From positions 62,001 through 126,000 of the forward strand of contig JADDOH010002113.1 of assembly GCA_016648135.1 (NCBI GenBank): a stretch of 64,000 nt of DNA, given 5' to 3'. The translations under genes were made by a program, and so were the position numbers. Positions 61,074 to 64,000 of this stretch are shown here, in pieces; the first letter of the stretch is position 1, and each line of letters begins with the position of its first letter. The notes beneath the pieces were generated by a model that worked only from the letters and a program-made list of their open reading frames with translations, searched no databases and was not told the origin of the DNA. The DNA comes from Agrypnia vestita. Its lineage: Eukaryota; Arthropoda; Insecta; Trichoptera; Phryganeidae.

Positions 61074-62364
61074 TATGTTTATTAATTTATTGAAACTATA
61101 ACTGTATATTTTTAAATTATCTAATGCATTTACACAGTGTCTCTAGTCACTGTAATCTAGTAAAAATATAAAACACGTGATTCATTTAAAAAAAAATTAG
61201 CTGTATGTTTCAGAATAAAATAAATATATAAAAATAATACATCGTACGTACATGTCGCAAAATGATATTTTATTATTTTACGGACATGCGGATGTGTAAT
61301 ATTTTTCAAAATACATGATACAAGAAGTTTTTTTAAGAAATTTTAAAAAATCGACTGTTTTGTTCTAAGAAATTCGATTTTTTTTCGATTCCTTACAGTC
61401 TACGATACTCTTGAGTACTCTACATGCGGATAGACCGCTTAATCTGTATAACATAATCTGTATAACAAATTACCATTAAATTAACATTAATTATGTATTG
61501 CTGACTGAATGGCTATTCAACATTGGGAGAAATCAGCTGGAAGAGTTGCTCAAATGAACAGTACTGTATTTACTCTAACTTTGTTCTTATATTATCAACC
61601 TTCGAATTAATTTACTTTAATTTACTTATTTACACTTTTGTTTGTTCATATATGTATATACTTTTTACTTAATTAACTTTACTTATATTTTTATTCTTAA
61701 TTACTTTATTTCTTATTTCTTATTCACTTTATATACTTTTAACTCTAAATAACTTTACTTTATTTTTCTTTTATTCTTCTAATTACGTAACCATGAAATT
61801 AAATATTTAAATGGAGTCTCAATGAATGGAATGGCTACTTACCTCAGAACAGGTATTTTTATGTACGTAGCGAGGTAGGTAACGATAAAGGCCTCCATAC
61901 AAAAAATTGTTTATTGTATTTGTTGCTATCTTATTCATAAACTCTGCAAATATTCTTAACATTAATTATGTTTTGATGCAAGCTGTTATAAAAGTTATTG
62001 AGCTAATAAACGCCGATTTATCGGCACTGAAACTGAAACTGAAACTGAATCTACTTTCATCTAAGTGCACCAGCTCTATAGCTCTGACACTTTTACCAAC
62101 TACCTTATTGTATTAAACGTCATAAGTTTCAGGGTAAAAAAGTCACATAAGCGGCCTTCTAAATTCTAAAAAGTCTCGCGCCGACCCCGGGCCGTCATCG
62201 CTGCGCGGTCACCTGCGCGGAAAGGTTGGCTATTTTGATTTACTGCGCACCTTTCGTCGTTAGGACAGAGTCCATTAGCCACCGCGCAAAGTTTAGCAGC
62301 AAAAAACCCATTTTACAACATGAAGTTTACCGCCTGCCTGTCGTGGTCGGGGAGCTGCGGAGAC
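61074..62364. other. Gene-less stretch
   Basis: A (CTGAAA)4 run at about 62025-62050 follows GAGCTAATAAACGCCGATTT, which may be the 3' end of an unrecognised retroelement. 62160-62230 is GC-rich. Confidence 0.45.
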
Positions 62365-62985
62365 TTAGGCTCGTTTGCGCCAGCAGAAGTAAATTTGGTT
62401 CGAGTAACATTGACCCGAGTAACTTTTTTTACCCTCAGCTCAGAGTAAACTCGATTTCGGGTTGCACAAACGTCTTTTTTACCGCTGTCAAACCAATCAT
62501 AAGGCTAATAGGGTGCCAAGCGGAATAAACCTCAAATACCGCATTTGTCTATGGAATTTGATTTATTTCAGTTTTTCACCACTGGCAATACGCACTTTTG
62601 CGGTTCAAAACCAGTTCAAACAAACCACTTTATTCTCTGAAACAATCCAAACAAACGTCAAACCATCGCTAAAATAACGCGAAATTAAAATATTCATTTT
62701 AATGTTTACAAATTTCAATACGAAAATGACAGCGAAAAAATTCAAAAGACAAGTACCTATATGGATAAATGTCACATTTTCAAATCAGCTGTGAGAGGAC
62801 GGCCATTTTTTTTACCAACGTTTTTACCTTTACCCACCTATCTTGGAGAGAAAAAAAAAGTTACTCATATGTATGTACTTCGGCGGTTAAATATTTTTAC
62901 CATAGATGGCGCAACCCGTTTTAGTAAAAAACGTTACTCGAGTAACTTTTTTTACCCTTACTTTAGATGGCGCAACCGGGCCTAA
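62365..62985. mobile_element. TIR element (621 bp), unclassified
   Basis: Left TTAGGCTCGTTTGCGCCA, right TGGCGCAACCGGGCCTAA (reverse complement with few mismatches). Subterminal GAGTAACTTTTTTTACCC occurs on both sides and as direct/inverted copies inside. No transposase. No clear target duplication. Confidence 0.75.
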
Positions 62986-63198
62986 GGATCGCAACTTATT
63001 TTCTTCGACGTCTTACTCTGACTGCTTCAGTATCCGGTCTATTAGATTTCAGCACCCAATACAGCACGGTTAATATCGAATAGCGGCAACTATAGCCGAT
63101 CGCTCGTTGCTACCTCAATAAAGTGGCATTTGCGCGGGCGGCCGCTGCGTGGCCACTTTCAATGTTTCCGTGAAATGAACAGTCGTTCATTATTGTAT
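62986..63198. other. Short GC-richer stretch
   Basis: Nothing recognised; contains the left TTATTGTAT duplication of the following LINE at 63190-63198. Confidence 0.5.
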
Positions 63199-63421
63199 CT
63201 TCTTCTTCAGCCTTATCTCTCCACTGTTGGATATAGACCTCTTCCGTACTCTTCCATCCTTCCTTGTTGTTTGCTAATTGTAGCCTTTTCTTTCCCCACA
63301 CAGCGGTTATGTCGTCAACCAATGTCTTTTGAGGTCTTCCAATGCCTCTTTTATTCTCTCAATGTCTCCACTTCAGAACTCTGGGAGTCCAATTTGTAGC
63401 ATCCTGCCTTGCAATATGCCG
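63199..63421 (-). mobile_element. RTE-type LINE 3' fragment (223 bp) with TSD
   Basis: Minus strand: ARQDATNWTPRVLKWR-like, VDDITAVWGKKRLQLANNKE, TEEVYIQQWRDKAEEE, with GAAGAAGAAG tail. Flanked by TTATTGTAT at 63190-63198 and 63422-63430. Same family as 52200-52711. Confidence 0.88.
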
Positions 63422-63524
63422 TTATTGTATATTTTTTCTAAATAAAAATGGTTCAACAGTATTTTTATAAGTGTGTTCTAAGAACACAATTACTGGATTA
63501 TTATTGAATTAAGATGAATCATAA

Positions 63525-63660
63525 AAGTCTCACAGAGACGAAGCTATTTATATGAGAAACGTGTATGAAAGCATTTTATACAATGGCCAGGGCTCACAAC
63601 CTGTATGAGCCGGCTTAAGTGATCACTCTACACAATGCAACGTTCACCAATTTTTCACAA
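63525..63660 (+). repeat. Dispersed 'GATCAC' repeat, copy f
   Basis: AAGTCTCACAGAGACGAAGC, GAGAAACGTGTATGAAAGCA, GGCTTAAGTGATCACTCTAC, ACAATGCAACGTTCACCAAT. The tail part is missing. Confidence 0.8.
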
Positions 63661-63719
63661 ACGAATTCATCATCATCATCATCTTTACCCCCTTGTCCTA
63701 GCAGGTTAAGAAATTAATT

Positions 63720-63870
63720 TTCATAATCGATTAAAGTTACTGTAATGATTCGATTTTGCAAAAAAGAAGTCATAAATCTTGAAAATAAAATTTGATAATG
63801 CATATCTCCATAACTATTGATATAGGTCATGGTTGCTTGAACATTTTCGACTCATGATCTAGGGATGAAT
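63720..63870. repeat. Single arm related to the palindromic element at 54264-54804
   Basis: AGTTACTGTAATGATTCGAT, CATATCTCCATAACTATTGA and GCTTGAACATTTTCGACTCA match the right arm at 54610-54760 with about 20-25 % visible differences. Only one arm is present in the window. Confidence 0.7.
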
Positions 63871-64000
63871 CTAACTGTAAAGTATTGTGAACTAGCTCTG
63901 TTACATTCTGTATAATCATACCATCTTCAAATGACTATCAACTTTATGTAATTATTATTAACACCGCACCCAAACTAATTCGTACAATTATCTTCCCTTC

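Overview
This 64 kb window is AT-rich nuclear DNA of an animal, almost certainly an insect. Reasons: tRNA-derived SINEs, RTE/jockey/CR1-like LINE remnants, Penelope-like elements, a Copia retrotransposon, mariner and hAT transposons and many short inverted-repeat elements. The abundant 'gtaggtacctacctat'-type words and the kinds of LINE tails fit a lepidopteran or a similar insect, but this is only an inference. I could not identify a host protein-coding gene. Every coding stretch I recognise belongs to a mobile element, and most are broken.

Layout. 1-9 kb: LINE tails, a tRNA-SINE, a TTAA-flanked MITE, Penelope-like (PLE) 3' ends and a 97-bp minisatellite. 9.0-16.4 kb: an RTE-type LINE tail was split by a complete Copia element (9232-16326, 229/230-bp LTRs, GCTTA target duplication, tRNA-iMet-type primer site, polypurine tract). 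The Copia element was later hit by two mariners in opposite orientations. One of these (12644-13930) still has an intact DD34D transposase gene. 16.8-30 kb: LINE fragments, a TIR element inside a LINE tail, SINEs and a CTCCCTTTC MITE. 30.7-34.3 kb: a CR1/jockey-like LINE on the minus strand, with a PHD-finger ORF1, a truncated endonuclease and a nearly full RT. It sits inside a copy of an unclassified dispersed repeat. 34.6-38.2 kb: three inverted-repeat elements and two PLE remnants. 42-46.8 kb: two hammerhead-ribozyme-like sequences, a MITE and a third, dead, mariner in a LINE 3' UTR. 47.2-50.5 kb: 145-bp tandem repeats split by a hAT element (47462-50254, TSD ATATCAAT), which is itself split by a 1.7 kb unclassified transposon (48150-49853). 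51-64 kb: a LINE inserted in a LINE with a clean TSD, a 540-bp palindromic element, a solo LTR and further repeats.

How the parts work together: there is no host pathway to describe. The content is a stratified record of transposition, whose order can be read from the nesting. The most interesting theme is a set of hammerhead-ribozyme-like cores (CUGANGA - helix II - GAAA). They occur repeatedly next to Penelope-like GIY-YIG remnants or in related repeats. Two of them (42035-42079 and 44359-44402) fold into all three helices, with compensatory changes in helix I. The intact mariner copy and the unclassified element inside the hAT are the other main points.
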